From Metaclostridioides mangenotii (GTDB lineage: Bacteria; Bacillota; Clostridia; Peptostreptococcales; Peptostreptococcaceae): 64,000 nucleotides of DNA. The first letter of the stretch is position 1. The number at the start of each line of letters is the position of its first letter. The DNA lies in contig NZ_JAHLOF010000006.1 of the NCBI RefSeq assembly GCF_018917235.1, positions 124,001 through 188,000 on the forward strand. The letters run 5' to 3'. The position numbers and the translations under genes were made by a program. The notes under the pieces were generated by a model. It saw only the letters and a list, made by a program, of their open reading frames with translations. It was not told the origin of the DNA and ran no database searches. This document shows positions 53,912 through 61,625 of this stretch, piece by piece.

Positions 53912-54690
53912 TAACTTATAAAAAATTTAATTGCATTGTAAACGAAAGGTGCAACTAATAGCACACTATCGAATCTATCTAATATACCACCATGTCCTGG
54001 TATTATTTTTCCGTAATCTTTTATTCCCGCATATCTTTTTATTGATGATGCGAATAAATCTCCAAGCTGAGCTATAACACTTCCAACGCATCCTAAAAAG
54101 AACATCAGCGTTAAATCTAAACCAAATATATATCCAAATGCAACACAAGTAATAGAACTTCCTGCTATACCTCCAACACAGCCTTCAACCGTCTTTTTAG
54201 GACTAATTGATGGAATCAATTTGTGTTTTCCAATCATACTTCCTATAAAATAAGCAAAGGTGTCTGTAGCAAAAGCTATTACAAAAATTATCCATACGTA
54301 TATATTACCATTTACGAAATTATCCATTGTAAGAATTATAAAATCAAATAATAGTCCAATATAAAATATCCCTAAAAACGTCACAGAGAAATCCATAACA
54401 TTGTATTTTCCACTTAAAATATGCACTATTCCTATTAAGAAAAGTATAAAAATAATTGCATAAGTATACCAAATTGGCAAGCTAAAAATATTCTTTAAAG
54501 CTATATAAACAGAAAATATATAACCTAGTGTAAACATAGGATTCATATTTTTCGCTTTAAAAGCTTTATAAAATTCATGTAATGCAATTGCCACTAGTAC
54601 CATTTCTAATATATAAAGAGGTAACCCTCCATATATAACAAACACAAATAACGGTAATAGAATTAATGAAGCAATAGTTCTTTTAAGCAT
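53911..54690 (-). CDS. cdsA: Phosphatidate cytidylyltransferase
   Basis: This membrane enzyme makes CDP-diacylglycerol from phosphatidic acid and CTP, the branch point of phospholipid synthesis. The 259 residues form about seven membrane helices. SPKKTVEGCVGG and the signature KDYGKIIPGHGGILDRFDS near the C-terminus are typical. It lies eleven bases after uppS with AAGGAG upstream. Its stop codon forms one base of the terminator stem, which is an economical 3' end. Confidence 0.95.
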   Translation of the reverse strand: MLKRTIASLILLPLFVFVIYGGLPLYILEMVLVAIALHEFYKAFKAKNMNPMFTLGYIFSVYIALKNIFSLPIWYTYAIIFILFLIGIVHILSGKYNVMDFSVTFLGIFYIGLLFDFIILTMDNFVNGNIYVWIIFVIAFATDTFAYFIGSMIGKHKLIPSISPKKTVEGCVGGIAGSSITCVAFGYIFGLDLTLMFFLGCVGSVIAQLGDLFASSIKRYAGIKDYGKIIPGHGGILDRFDSVLLVAPFVYNAIKFFIS

Positions 54691-54701
54691 AAATCTTCTC
54701 C

Positions 54702-55436
54702 TTACTTAAGCCCTCCAAATCTCCTATCTCTATTTTGATAAACATAAATTGCCTTTTGAAGCTGAAACTTATTGAAATCAGGCCAATGAATATCTGTAAA
54801 GTAGAACTCTGAATAAGCCACTTCCCATAGCAAGAAGTTACTTAATCTTTGTTCCCCACTAGTTCTTATCAATAAATCAGGATCTGGAATAGACTTTGTG
54901 CTCAAATAATTTTTCAAAGTGTTATCATCGATGTCACTAATATCTAGTTTACCACTCTTAGAATCATTTACAATATCTTTAATTGCATTTTTTATGTCAG
55001 ATCTACTTCCATAATTTAATGCTATATTTAAATTTACACCTGTATTATTTGCTGTTAACTCTTTTATATTTTCAAGCTCAACCCTACATTGTTCTGGTAA
55101 GGCATTAGTAAATCCAATTGCAGTTACTTTAACATTATTTTGATGAAGCTCCTCGGCCTCATTTCTTAAATATTTAACTAGTAGCCCCATAAGGGTATCG
55201 ACCTCTAACTTTGGTCTTTTCCAATTTTCTGTTGAAAATGCATACAAAGTCAAATACTTCACTCCTAGGTTTGAACACTCTTTTACTACATCTCTGATTA
55301 CTTCTACTCCCGCCTTGTGTCCTACGGTCCTTGGTAGGAATCTAGATTTAGCCCATCTCCCATTTCCGTCCATAATAATAGCTATATGAGTTGGTATGTT
55401 GTTTTTATCTAATTTTTTGCTAAAATCCTCGTTCAT
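54702..55436 (-). CDS. uppS: Isoprenyl transferase (undecaprenyl diphosphate synthase)
   Basis: This cis-prenyltransferase builds the C55 lipid carrier for cell-wall synthesis. The 244 residues have IMDGNGRWAK with catalytic Asp23, LTLYAFSTENWKRP, and RTSGEQRLSNFLLWEVAYSEF near the C-terminus. GGAGGT precedes the ATG at 55436. It follows a small conserved-position gene by 37 bases, in which a hairpin overlaps the end of that gene. Confidence 0.95.
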   Translation of the reverse strand: MNEDFSKKLDKNNIPTHIAIIMDGNGRWAKSRFLPRTVGHKAGVEVIRDVVKECSNLGVKYLTLYAFSTENWKRPKLEVDTLMGLLVKYLRNEAEELHQNNVKVTAIGFTNALPEQCRVELENIKELTANNTGVNLNIALNYGSRSDIKNAIKDIVNDSKSGKLDISDIDDNTLKNYLSTKSIPDPDLLIRTSGEQRLSNFLLWEVAYSEFYFTDIHWPDFNKFQLQKAIYVYQNRDRRFGGLK

Positions 55437-55460
55437 ATCACTACCTCCAACAATAATTTT

Positions 55461-55490
55461 CTGGCACCTTAGCCTAAACTAAGGAGTCAG
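55461..55490 (-). repeat. Stem-loop over the stop of the 67-residue gene
   Basis: 12-base arms (55461-55472 with 55479-55490, two mismatches) surround a 6-base loop that contains the TAG stop codon (55474-55476). A short A/T-rich stretch follows. It may be a weak attenuator before uppS. Confidence 0.5.
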
Positions 55491-55677
55491 AAAAATATGT
55501 GATTATTAACTCTACACTATCATCAACTTCAGATATCTTTACTACCCTAGGAACAATAAGCTTATCCTTATCCTTCTTACCTTCTATAGTTATTACTCTG
55601 TAATTGATATTTCTATCTTCGAGGTATTTCTTAACCTCATCCAAATGAAGTCCAAGAAGTTTATAATATTTATTCAA
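55474..55677 (-). CDS. Small conserved-position protein between frr and uppS
   Basis: The 67-residue soluble protein has a helix (KLLGLHLDEVKKYLEDRN), beta strands (INYRVITIEG; DKLIVPRVVKISEVDD) and an acidic end. It resembles a PASTA-like or small alpha/beta fold, but I cannot name the family. It uses a TTG start: GGAGG in the last codons of frr lies seven bases before it, and no ATG is near. The two genes are separated by two bases, so translation is probably coupled. Proteins of this size are often found at this place in Clostridial genomes. Confidence 0.72.
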   Translation of the reverse strand: MNKYYKLLGLHLDEVKKYLEDRNINYRVITIEGKKDKDKLIVPRVVKISEVDDSVELIITYFSDSLV

Positions 55678-55679
55678 TA

Positions 55680-56237
55680 TTATACCTCCATTATATCCTT
55701 TTCTTTTGCAGTTAATAATGTATCTATATTTTTTATATATTTATCAGTTATTTTTTGTACTTCATCTTGAGCCTTTTTAAGTTCGTCTTCAGTTATTTCT
55801 CCATCTTTTTCCATTTTTTTAAGTTTGTCGTTTGAGTCTCTTCTATCATTTCTAACTCTTACTTTGAATTCTTCAGACACTTTTGAAGCTCTCTTTGCAA
55901 GCTCTTTTCTTCTATCCTCTGTCAGCATAGGAACAGATATTCTTATTACTTCACCATCATTTGTAGGGTTAAGTCCTAAATCTGCATTTCTAATTGCTTT
56001 TTCTATTTCTGGTAAAGCAGTTTTATCCCAAGGACTTATAAGTAAAGTTCTTGGTTCAGGAACTGAAATTGCCCCTATTTGATTGACTGGAGTAGGAGTC
56101 CCGTAGTAGTCTACTCTCACTTTATCTAACATTTGAGCATTCGCTCTTCCCGCTCTTATAGTTGTAAACTCAACTTTTAAAGCATCCATAGTATTTTCCA
56201 TTCTAGACTCTAATTGCTTATGTAGTTCTAGTTTCAT
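55680..56237 (-). CDS. frr: Ribosome recycling factor
   Basis: The 185-residue protein splits the post-termination ribosome together with EF-G. The three-helix-bundle signatures are FTTIRAGRANAQMLDKV and VRNDRRDSNDKLKKMEKDGEITEDE, with PWDKTALPEIEKAIRNADLGLNP in domain II. GGGAGGA precedes the ATG. It lies 24 bases after pyrH, as in most Firmicutes. Confidence 0.97.
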   Translation of the reverse strand: MKLELHKQLESRMENTMDALKVEFTTIRAGRANAQMLDKVRVDYYGTPTPVNQIGAISVPEPRTLLISPWDKTALPEIEKAIRNADLGLNPTNDGEVIRISVPMLTEDRRKELAKRASKVSEEFKVRVRNDRRDSNDKLKKMEKDGEITEDELKKAQDEVQKITDKYIKNIDTLLTAKEKDIMEV

Positions 56238-56261
56238 AAAAATTCATCCTCCCTATATAAA

Positions 56262-56966
56262 TTATTTTACAATAGTTCCTATATTTTCTCCACTAACTGC
56301 TCTTATAATATTCTCTGTTGTAAGTTTAAATACCTTTATAGGTATTTTGTTGTCCATACATAGAGATGTTGCAGTTGAATCCATAACTTTTAACTCTTTT
56401 TGTATAACTTCCATATAAGTTAGTTCAGTAAATTTAATTGCATCATCATGTATTTTAGGATCCTTGTCGTAAACTGCATCAACATTTTTTGCAAGTAAAA
56501 TTACTTCTGCTTCCATCTCTGCTGCACGAAGTGCCGCAGTAGTATCTGTTGTAAAATAAGGATTACCAGTTCCAGCTCCAAATATTACAACTCTTTCTTT
56601 TTCTAAGTGTCTTACAGCTCTTCTTCTTATATAAGGCTCTGCAATTTGTCTCATATCTATTGCTGTCTGTACTCTAGTAGCAACATCTATGTTTTCTAAA
56701 GCATCCTGTAAAGCCATAGCATTCATAACTGTAGCCATCATTCCGATATAGTCTGCAGTAGTTCTATCCATTCCTTCGCTTGTTCTACCTCTCCAGAAGT
56801 TTCCTCCACCTACAACAACTGCTACCTCAACTCCAATTTCTTGGATATTTTTTATAGCAACTGCTATATCATTTACTACATCATTGTTAATTCCAAAACC
56901 TTTATCTCCTGCTAGTGCTTCACCACTCAACTTTAAAAGTACTCTTTTATACTCTGGTTTGTCCAT
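56262..56966 (-). CDS. pyrH: Uridylate kinase
   Basis: This hexameric amino-acid-kinase-fold enzyme phosphorylates UMP to UDP. The 234 residues have [14 protein letters not shown] (phosphate loop), [25 protein letters not shown] [31 protein letters not shown] and [18 protein letters not shown] lies before the ATG. It follows tsf after a terminator in the spacer, so it may have its own promoter or depend on read-through. Confidence 0.97.
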   Translation of the reverse strand: MDKPEYKRVLLKLSGEALAGDKGFGINNDVVNDIAVAIKNIQEIGVEVAVVVGGGNFWRGRTSEGMDRTTADYIGMMATVMNAMALQDALENIDVATRVQTAIDMRQIAEPYIRRRAVRHLEKERVVIFGAGTGNPYFTTDTTAALRAAEMEAEVILLAKNVDAVYDKDPKIHDDAIKFTELTYMEVIQKELKVMDSTATSLCMDNKIPIKVFKLTTENIIRAVSGENIGTIVK

Positions 56967-57018
56967 CGAAAGCCTCCCATTTTACTACTTACTTTTACTT
57001 AAATTATATCACTTTTTA

Positions 57019-57048
57019 AAAAAGAGAACACGTATGTGTTCTCTTTTT
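57019..57048 (-). terminator. Terminator after tsf
   Basis: AAAAAGAGAACAC/GTGTTCTCTTTTT form a perfect 13-bp stem with a 4-base loop and flanking A/T runs. It lies between tsf and pyrH. Confidence 0.88.
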
Positions 57049-57054
57049 GGTCAA

Positions 57055-57966
57055 TTACTTAAGTTGCTTAGCAACCTCTTCTGCAAAGTTTTCTTCTCTC
57101 TTTTCTATACCTTCACCAACTTCGAATCTCACAACTTTAATTACTTTTATGTCAGATCCAACTTCTTTAGCTACATCTGCAACTAATTGTTTAACTGTTG
57201 AATCTGGATTTTTAACGAAAGCTTGCTCTAATAAACATACTTCTTTTAATTCTTTTTCTAGTCTACCCTTAACCATTTTTTCAACTATGTTAGCTGGTTT
57301 TCCTTCGTTTAATGCTTGTTGAGTTAATATTTCAGTCTCATGAGCTATGTACTCAGCATCAACTTCGTCTCTAGATACATATTTAGGATTCATAGCAGCA
57401 ACTTGCATTGCAACATCTTTTCCAAGTGCTAATACTTTAGGATCTTTAGAATCAGTAGCTAATTCAACTATTACTCCTATTTTACCACCACCGTGGATGT
57501 ATCCAGCAACTTGTCCATCTGTAGATACTTTTGCGAATCTTCTTATGTCTAGTTTTTCTCCAATTGTGGCTATTCTATTATTTAAAACTTCTTTTAAAGT
57601 TATACCTTCTCTGTGAGTTTCATTTAAAAATGCTTCTATTTCAGTATTAGCTGTAGCTAATGCCATTTCAGCAGTTTCTTTAACGAAAGTTCTGAAATCT
57701 TCATTTTTAGCAACGAAGTCAGTTTCTGAGTTTACTTCTACTATAGAAGCTATTGTGTTATCTCCGTTAATCTCTATTGTAACTAGACCCTCAGCAGCTA
57801 CTCTGTCAGCTTTCTTAGCAGCTTTTGATAATCCTTTTTCTCTTAATATATCTATCGCTTTTTCTATGTTTCCGTCAGCTTCTTGTAAAGCCTTCTTACA
57901 GTCCATCATCCCAGCGCCTGTAGTTTCTCTCAACTCTTTAACCATTTGAGCAGTGATATTTGCCAT
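57055..57966 (-). CDS. tsf: Elongation factor Ts
   Basis: EF-Ts recharges EF-Tu by nucleotide exchange. The 303 residues start [27 protein letters not shown]; the frame extends upstream to 57999, but GGAGGG is placed only for the ATG at 57966. The [10 protein letters not shown] motif near 78-87 inserts into EF-Tu. The C-terminal domain has [16 protein letters not shown]. It follows rpsB, with a stem-loop in the 106-base spacer. Confidence 0.97.
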   Translation of the reverse strand: MANITAQMVKELRETTGAGMMDCKKALQEADGNIEKAIDILREKGLSKAAKKADRVAAEGLVTIEINGDNTIASIVEVNSETDFVAKNEDFRTFVKETAEMALATANTEIEAFLNETHREGITLKEVLNNRIATIGEKLDIRRFAKVSTDGQVAGYIHGGGKIGVIVELATDSKDPKVLALGKDVAMQVAAMNPKYVSRDEVDAEYIAHETEILTQQALNEGKPANIVEKMVKGRLEKELKEVCLLEQAFVKNPDSTVKQLVADVAKEVGSDIKVIKVVRFEVGEGIEKREENFAEEVAKQLK

Positions 57967-58034
57967 TAATAATTCCCTCCTACTTTTTCTTACTATCATT
58001 TTATAATTATCTATTTAGTGTATATTTACATTAG

Positions 58035-58061
58035 AAATGGTAAGGGTTGCCCTTACCATTT
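58035..58061 (-). repeat. Hairpin between rpsB and tsf
   Basis: A perfect 12-bp stem AAATGGTAAGGG/CCCTTACCATTT has a 3-base loop. The T tract after it is poor, so it is probably a partial attenuator or processing site that sets the S2 to EF-Ts ratio. Confidence 0.65.
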
Positions 58062-58072
58062 AGTTTTAGTAA

Positions 58073-58798
58073 TTATTCTTGCTCTTGAGCTATTTCTTCT
58101 GCAACTTCATCTTCAGCACCTTGTCTACCTTCGATAACAGCTGTAGCCATAGCACCAGTTATTAACTTAACAGCTCTTATTGCATCGTCATTTCCTGGAA
58201 CTGGATAGTCTAATTGCTCAGGATCACAGTTTGTATCAACTATACCAACAACTGGTATACCTAGTCTATGTGCTTCTTGTATAGCTATGCTTTCTTTTCT
58301 TGGGTCTACAACAAATATAGCACCTGGTAATTCTGGCATATCTTTAATTCCGCCTAAGAATTTTTCTAATTTTTCTTTTTCAGCTCTTAATTTTATTACT
58401 TCTTTTTTAGGAAGCACGTCAAAAGTTCCGTTTTCTTCCATTTTTTCTAATTCTCTTAATTTGTTGATTCTAGTTTTTATAGTTTTGTGGTTTGTAAGCA
58501 TACCACCTAACCATCTTTCGTTTACGAAGAACATTCCACATCTTTCAGCTTCTTCTTTTATAGCTTCTTGAGCTTGTTTTTTAGTTCCAACAAATAAGAT
58601 TGGTTTTCCAGTTTCAGCAACTTCTTTAACGAATTTGTAAGCTTCTTCAACTTTCTTAACTGTTTTTTGTAGGTCTATTATATATATTCCATTTCTCTCT
58701 GTGAATATATACTTTGCCATTTTAGGATTCCATCTTCTTGTTTGATGTCCGAAGTGAACTCCTGCTTCTAATAATTGTTTCATTGATATAACACTCAT
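58073..58798 (-). CDS. rpsB: 30S ribosomal protein S2
   Basis: The 241-residue protein joins the 30S subunit late and interacts with S1. Signatures are [57 protein letters not shown] and [28 protein letters not shown]. The C-terminal tail is acidic ([13 protein letters not shown]). CCAGGAGGT precedes the ATG. It is the first gene of the block and is preceded by a structured leader. Confidence 0.98.
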   Translation of the reverse strand: MSVISMKQLLEAGVHFGHQTRRWNPKMAKYIFTERNGIYIIDLQKTVKKVEEAYKFVKEVAETGKPILFVGTKKQAQEAIKEEAERCGMFFVNERWLGGMLTNHKTIKTRINKLRELEKMEENGTFDVLPKKEVIKLRAEKEKLEKFLGGIKDMPELPGAIFVVDPRKESIAIQEAHRLGIPVVGIVDTNCDPEQLDYPVPGNDDAIRAVKLITGAMATAVIEGRQGAEDEVAEEIAQEQE

Positions 58799-58904
58799 AC
58801 TTTACCTCCTGGTTTTATACCTCCAGCTTGATCTTCTCCCTAAAAAACCATATAGGCACCTTTTAAGGATCCCAATGCTGTGTGTGATAATTTATTTTTT
58901 CACC
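58799..58904 (-). ncRNA. Probable autoregulatory leader of rpsB
   Basis: About 100 bases lie between the likely transcription start and the ATG. They hold paired segments (GGATCC near 58868, GGTGCC/GGCACC near 58856) and two purine-rich GGAGG sites, TGGAGGTATAAAACC and CCAGGAGG, that could occlude one another. Leaders that let S2 repress its own synthesis are known in bacteria. The exact fold is not determined. Confidence 0.45.
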
Positions 58905-58910
58905 TCTCGT

Positions 58911-58939
58911 AGTATATCATAAAGGTGACTAAAATACAA
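58911..58939 (-). promoter_or_regulatory. Promoter of rpsB
   Basis: TTGTAT (58934-58939) and TATACT (58911-58916) are 17 bases apart on the minus strand, with a TGn extension before the -10. Confidence 0.7.
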
Positions 58940-58990
58940 TAATATTTACTCTTTTTATATTCAATATTTCTTTGTTCTAAACGTTTACTT

Positions 58991-60175
58991 TCAATCTGCC
59001 ATTATTAATTTAATTTTATCAAAAAAGGATATATTATTTACATTGTTTGCGCTAATTACATCTACACTTCCTATTAAATCTCCTGAACTATTTGTATATT
59101 TAATAACACCCAATTTATCACCCTTTTTTACAGGATACTCTATATCTTTAACTTCTACACTCGATTTTAATTTTTCATCGTCTTTAATTACAGCAAAAAA
59201 CTCATCTCTAGTTTTCATAACTACTTCTAAATCATTTATGCCTTTAATATATTTTTTACCTACTATATTGTCTTTATCTATAACTTTTTTTACTTTTACA
59301 TGATCTTTTCCGTAATTTAACATGGCTGTCGCTGCTGATATTCTTTTATTTTTATGATTTGCACCTAGAGTAACACCGATAACTCTACGTTTTTTATCGT
59401 TGTTTTGATCTTTATTTACAATCATCGAAAAAGATAAACAGTAACCAGCATTTCCAGTGTACCCCGTCTTAATGCCATCTACTTCTGGAATCATTTGTAA
59501 AAGCGCATTAGTGTTGCTTTTTTCAAAATTTCTTTCCTTATATGTGTACGTTTCCATATCTGTAATAGCAGTTACTTGTTTTTCATATTTATCATACATG
59601 TACTTACCTAATATAGCTATGTCTCGTGCGGAAGATTTATTTTCTTTAGCGGGAGTTTTTGGATTTTGTAAATCGTATATTGGAAGACCGTTTACATTTA
59701 AAAAATGAGTATTTTTCATTCCTAACTCTTTCGCTTTTTCGTTCATATTATTTACGAACTTTTCTTGTGTCTTGGATATGTGCTTTGCAATTGCTGATGC
59801 AGCATCATTTCCTGAAACTATCATTAAACCACGCATTAGCTCAATGAGTGGAATCTTCTCCCCTGCTTTTAATTTATATGTCGATCCCTTTATTGAAGCT
59901 GTGGCTTTGTCTATAGTAACAACGTCATTCTCTTTAACTTCTCCATTTTCTATAGCTTCTATAGCCAGTAAAAACGTCATCATTTTAGTCAGACTTGCAA
60001 GTGGCAACTTTTCATCTGCATTTTTTTCGTATAGCACTCTCCCTGAGTCTTGATCTATTATAATAGAGGCTTTTGAAAACTTATCTATATCATTTTGATC
60101 TGCGTACACTGCATTTGGAGTTATTACTGCCATAATTATTAAGACTGAAAGTATTTTCTTAATGCTGTTTTTCAT
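58991..60175 (-). CDS. D-alanyl-D-alanine carboxypeptidase (DacF-like, S11 family)
   Basis: This penicillin-binding protein of low molecular mass trims the peptidoglycan pentapeptide. The 394 residues have a signal peptide (NSIKKILSVLIIMAVITPNAVYA). Ser61 and Lys64 lie in LASLTK, Ser121 in VSGND, and the KTG motif in GIKTGYTG (Lys236). The C-terminal PBP5-like beta domain runs from about 290 to the end. A clear membrane anchor is not seen, although the last 15 residues may form an amphipathic helix. AAGGTG precedes the ATG. Direct repeats lie upstream. Confidence 0.93.
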   Translation of the reverse strand: MKNSIKKILSVLIIMAVITPNAVYADQNDIDKFSKASIIIDQDSGRVLYEKNADEKLPLASLTKMMTFLLAIEAIENGEVKENDVVTIDKATASIKGSTYKLKAGEKIPLIELMRGLMIVSGNDAASAIAKHISKTQEKFVNNMNEKAKELGMKNTHFLNVNGLPIYDLQNPKTPAKENKSSARDIAILGKYMYDKYEKQVTAITDMETYTYKERNFEKSNTNALLQMIPEVDGIKTGYTGNAGYCLSFSMIVNKDQNNDKKRRVIGVTLGANHKNKRISAATAMLNYGKDHVKVKKVIDKDNIVGKKYIKGINDLEVVMKTRDEFFAVIKDDEKLKSSVEVKDIEYPVKKGDKLGVIKYTNSSGDLIGSVDVISANNVNNISFFDKIKLIMAD

Positions 60176-60190
60176 TATTTCACCTTCTTA

Positions 60191-60242
60191 AAATTTAATA
60201 CTAACTGAGGTGTACTATGCTTGTACAATTTAAATACTAACT
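60191..60242. repeat. 15-16-nt direct repeats upstream of the carboxypeptidase gene
   Basis: AAATTTAATACTAACT (60191-60206) and AATTTAAATACTAACT (60227-60242) share the AATACTAACT core, with 36 bases from start to start. They lie 16-67 bases before the start codon and may be regulator sites. Confidence 0.4.
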
Positions 60243-60332
60243 TGGCCCCTCAATATAATCTTTAGTATTTTATGTTATAACTCACTGCAATATACATTTT
60301 TTTATAATCACGTTTTATTGTAGCTTAAAAAT

Positions 60333-61391
60333 TTATCTAAGCATTCTTTTTATAATCAATGAAGTCCATATTGCTCCGCAACTTATTCCAAGTAAAACTT
60401 CTAAACTAGCAACAAATTTTCCAATACCTGAAATAACTATTAGATCTCCGTATCCCAAGGTTGTAAAAGTGACCATACTAAAATACCAAAGATCTATATA
60501 CTTATTTACAATTTCTTTTAAAGAATAGCTATCTAACTTAGTTATGTCTAAACTAATTAGATTATGTTCAAGATTCTCAACCCCTAAAAATAAATAAAAA
60601 AATGCGAATAAACTTATTATTATTACTATAACAATAAGTATATTCCATGGTTTTTCACCATATCCAATAGTATGTTTTGCTATTGTGTCAAAAAATTTCT
60701 CACCTAAATACTCACTGTACTTTGCATAGTCAGACGATTTCATCAATTTGCTGCTATAATACCTTTCATTATAATAATAATGTCCAATCCTCTCATAATC
60801 ACCTATTTTAAGAGCTTGATTTCTAGCAATTCTATAATTTAATTTTCCATGCCTATAATCTTCTTTTTCATATTCAATATTGTCGAAAATTATTTTTGAA
60901 TAATCATTAAAAAGAATTCCGTCCATTCGAGGAAAGTACTTAGCGTTTTTAATGATTAAATCCTGACCTTTAAATCTAACTCCTTTAAATATCTTATTGT
61001 CTATATATTTTTTATTAAAAGTAGTTTTGTTTAGTATACAATTACTAATAAAAACAGCTCTTTTAAAATATACTTGATCTTTAAATATAGAATGATTGAA
61101 CTTAACACTTTTTCTGAATTTAAAATCACTGAAATCAGCCTTTTTATTAAAAATGCACTCACTAAAGTCCAACATATTGTAATCGTAATCAATAACAGTA
61201 TTAGTATAGAAATCATCTTCAAAAATAAAACCACTAAAATCAGATATTTCTTCATTTATTATTTTTGATATCATAATTCTTTTTTCTTCATTTGACTTTT
61301 GGCCTTTATGAAATATACAATAATCACCATCAGTTGCATGGTGACTGCACTTTTTATTTTTATAGATTTTTGATTCCCACGCACACTTCAT
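60333..61391 (-). CDS. Pentapeptide-repeat potassium channel with N-terminal Cys/His motif
   Basis: The 352-residue protein combines three parts. The N-terminus (1-30) carries Cys3, Cys15, His17, His18, Cys25 and His28, as KCSHHATDGDYCIFH, a likely zinc knuckle. Residues about 50-175 hold pentapeptide-like repeats (DFSECIFNKKADFSDFKF; VKFNHSIFKDQVYFKRAVF) that would form a right-handed beta helix. The C-terminal two-helix channel has the selectivity filter TTLGYGD at 310-316, typical of K+. It would be a cytoplasmic-domain-gated potassium channel; the ligand is unknown. GAGGAGG precedes the ATG. Confidence 0.85.
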   Translation of the reverse strand: MKCAWESKIYKNKKCSHHATDGDYCIFHKGQKSNEEKRIMISKIINEEISDFSGFIFEDDFYTNTVIDYDYNMLDFSECIFNKKADFSDFKFRKSVKFNHSIFKDQVYFKRAVFISNCILNKTTFNKKYIDNKIFKGVRFKGQDLIIKNAKYFPRMDGILFNDYSKIIFDNIEYEKEDYRHGKLNYRIARNQALKIGDYERIGHYYYNERYYSSKLMKSSDYAKYSEYLGEKFFDTIAKHTIGYGEKPWNILIVIVIIISLFAFFYLFLGVENLEHNLISLDITKLDSYSLKEIVNKYIDLWYFSMVTFTTLGYGDLIVISGIGKFVASLEVLLGISCGAIWTSLIIKRMLR

Positions 61392-61499
61392 AATTGCCTC
61401 CTCGATATTTCTATATAATTATTATGTCTAAAAATAAAAATTTTAATATAGAATTTTTATTGTCATCCTTATTGTAAATTAACTCCTATTAAAACTATA

Positions 61500-61533
61500 A
61501 AAGACTATATCCTATAGTTAGGACACAGTCTTT
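61500..61533 (-). terminator. Second hairpin in the mutS2-like 3' region
   Basis: AAAGACTATATCC (61500-61512) and GGACACAGTCTTT (61521-61533) pair with two G-U wobbles in the minus-strand RNA. It follows the first hairpin in tandem. Confidence 0.55.
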
Positions 61534-61543
61534 TTATAAAAAC

Positions 61544-61599
61544 AACAACAACGACTACAGTTATAGCCTTTTGTCTAAGCAATGGTAGTCGTTGTTGTT
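61544..61599 (-). terminator. First hairpin after the mutS2-like gene
   Basis: 14-bp perfect arms AACAACAACGACTA/TAGTCGTTGTTGTT enclose a 28-base loop, about 30 bases after the stop codon. A T-rich tract lies beyond it on the minus strand. Confidence 0.7.
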
Positions 61600-61625
61600 A
61601 TTTTAATCCTATATTTATTTTTATA

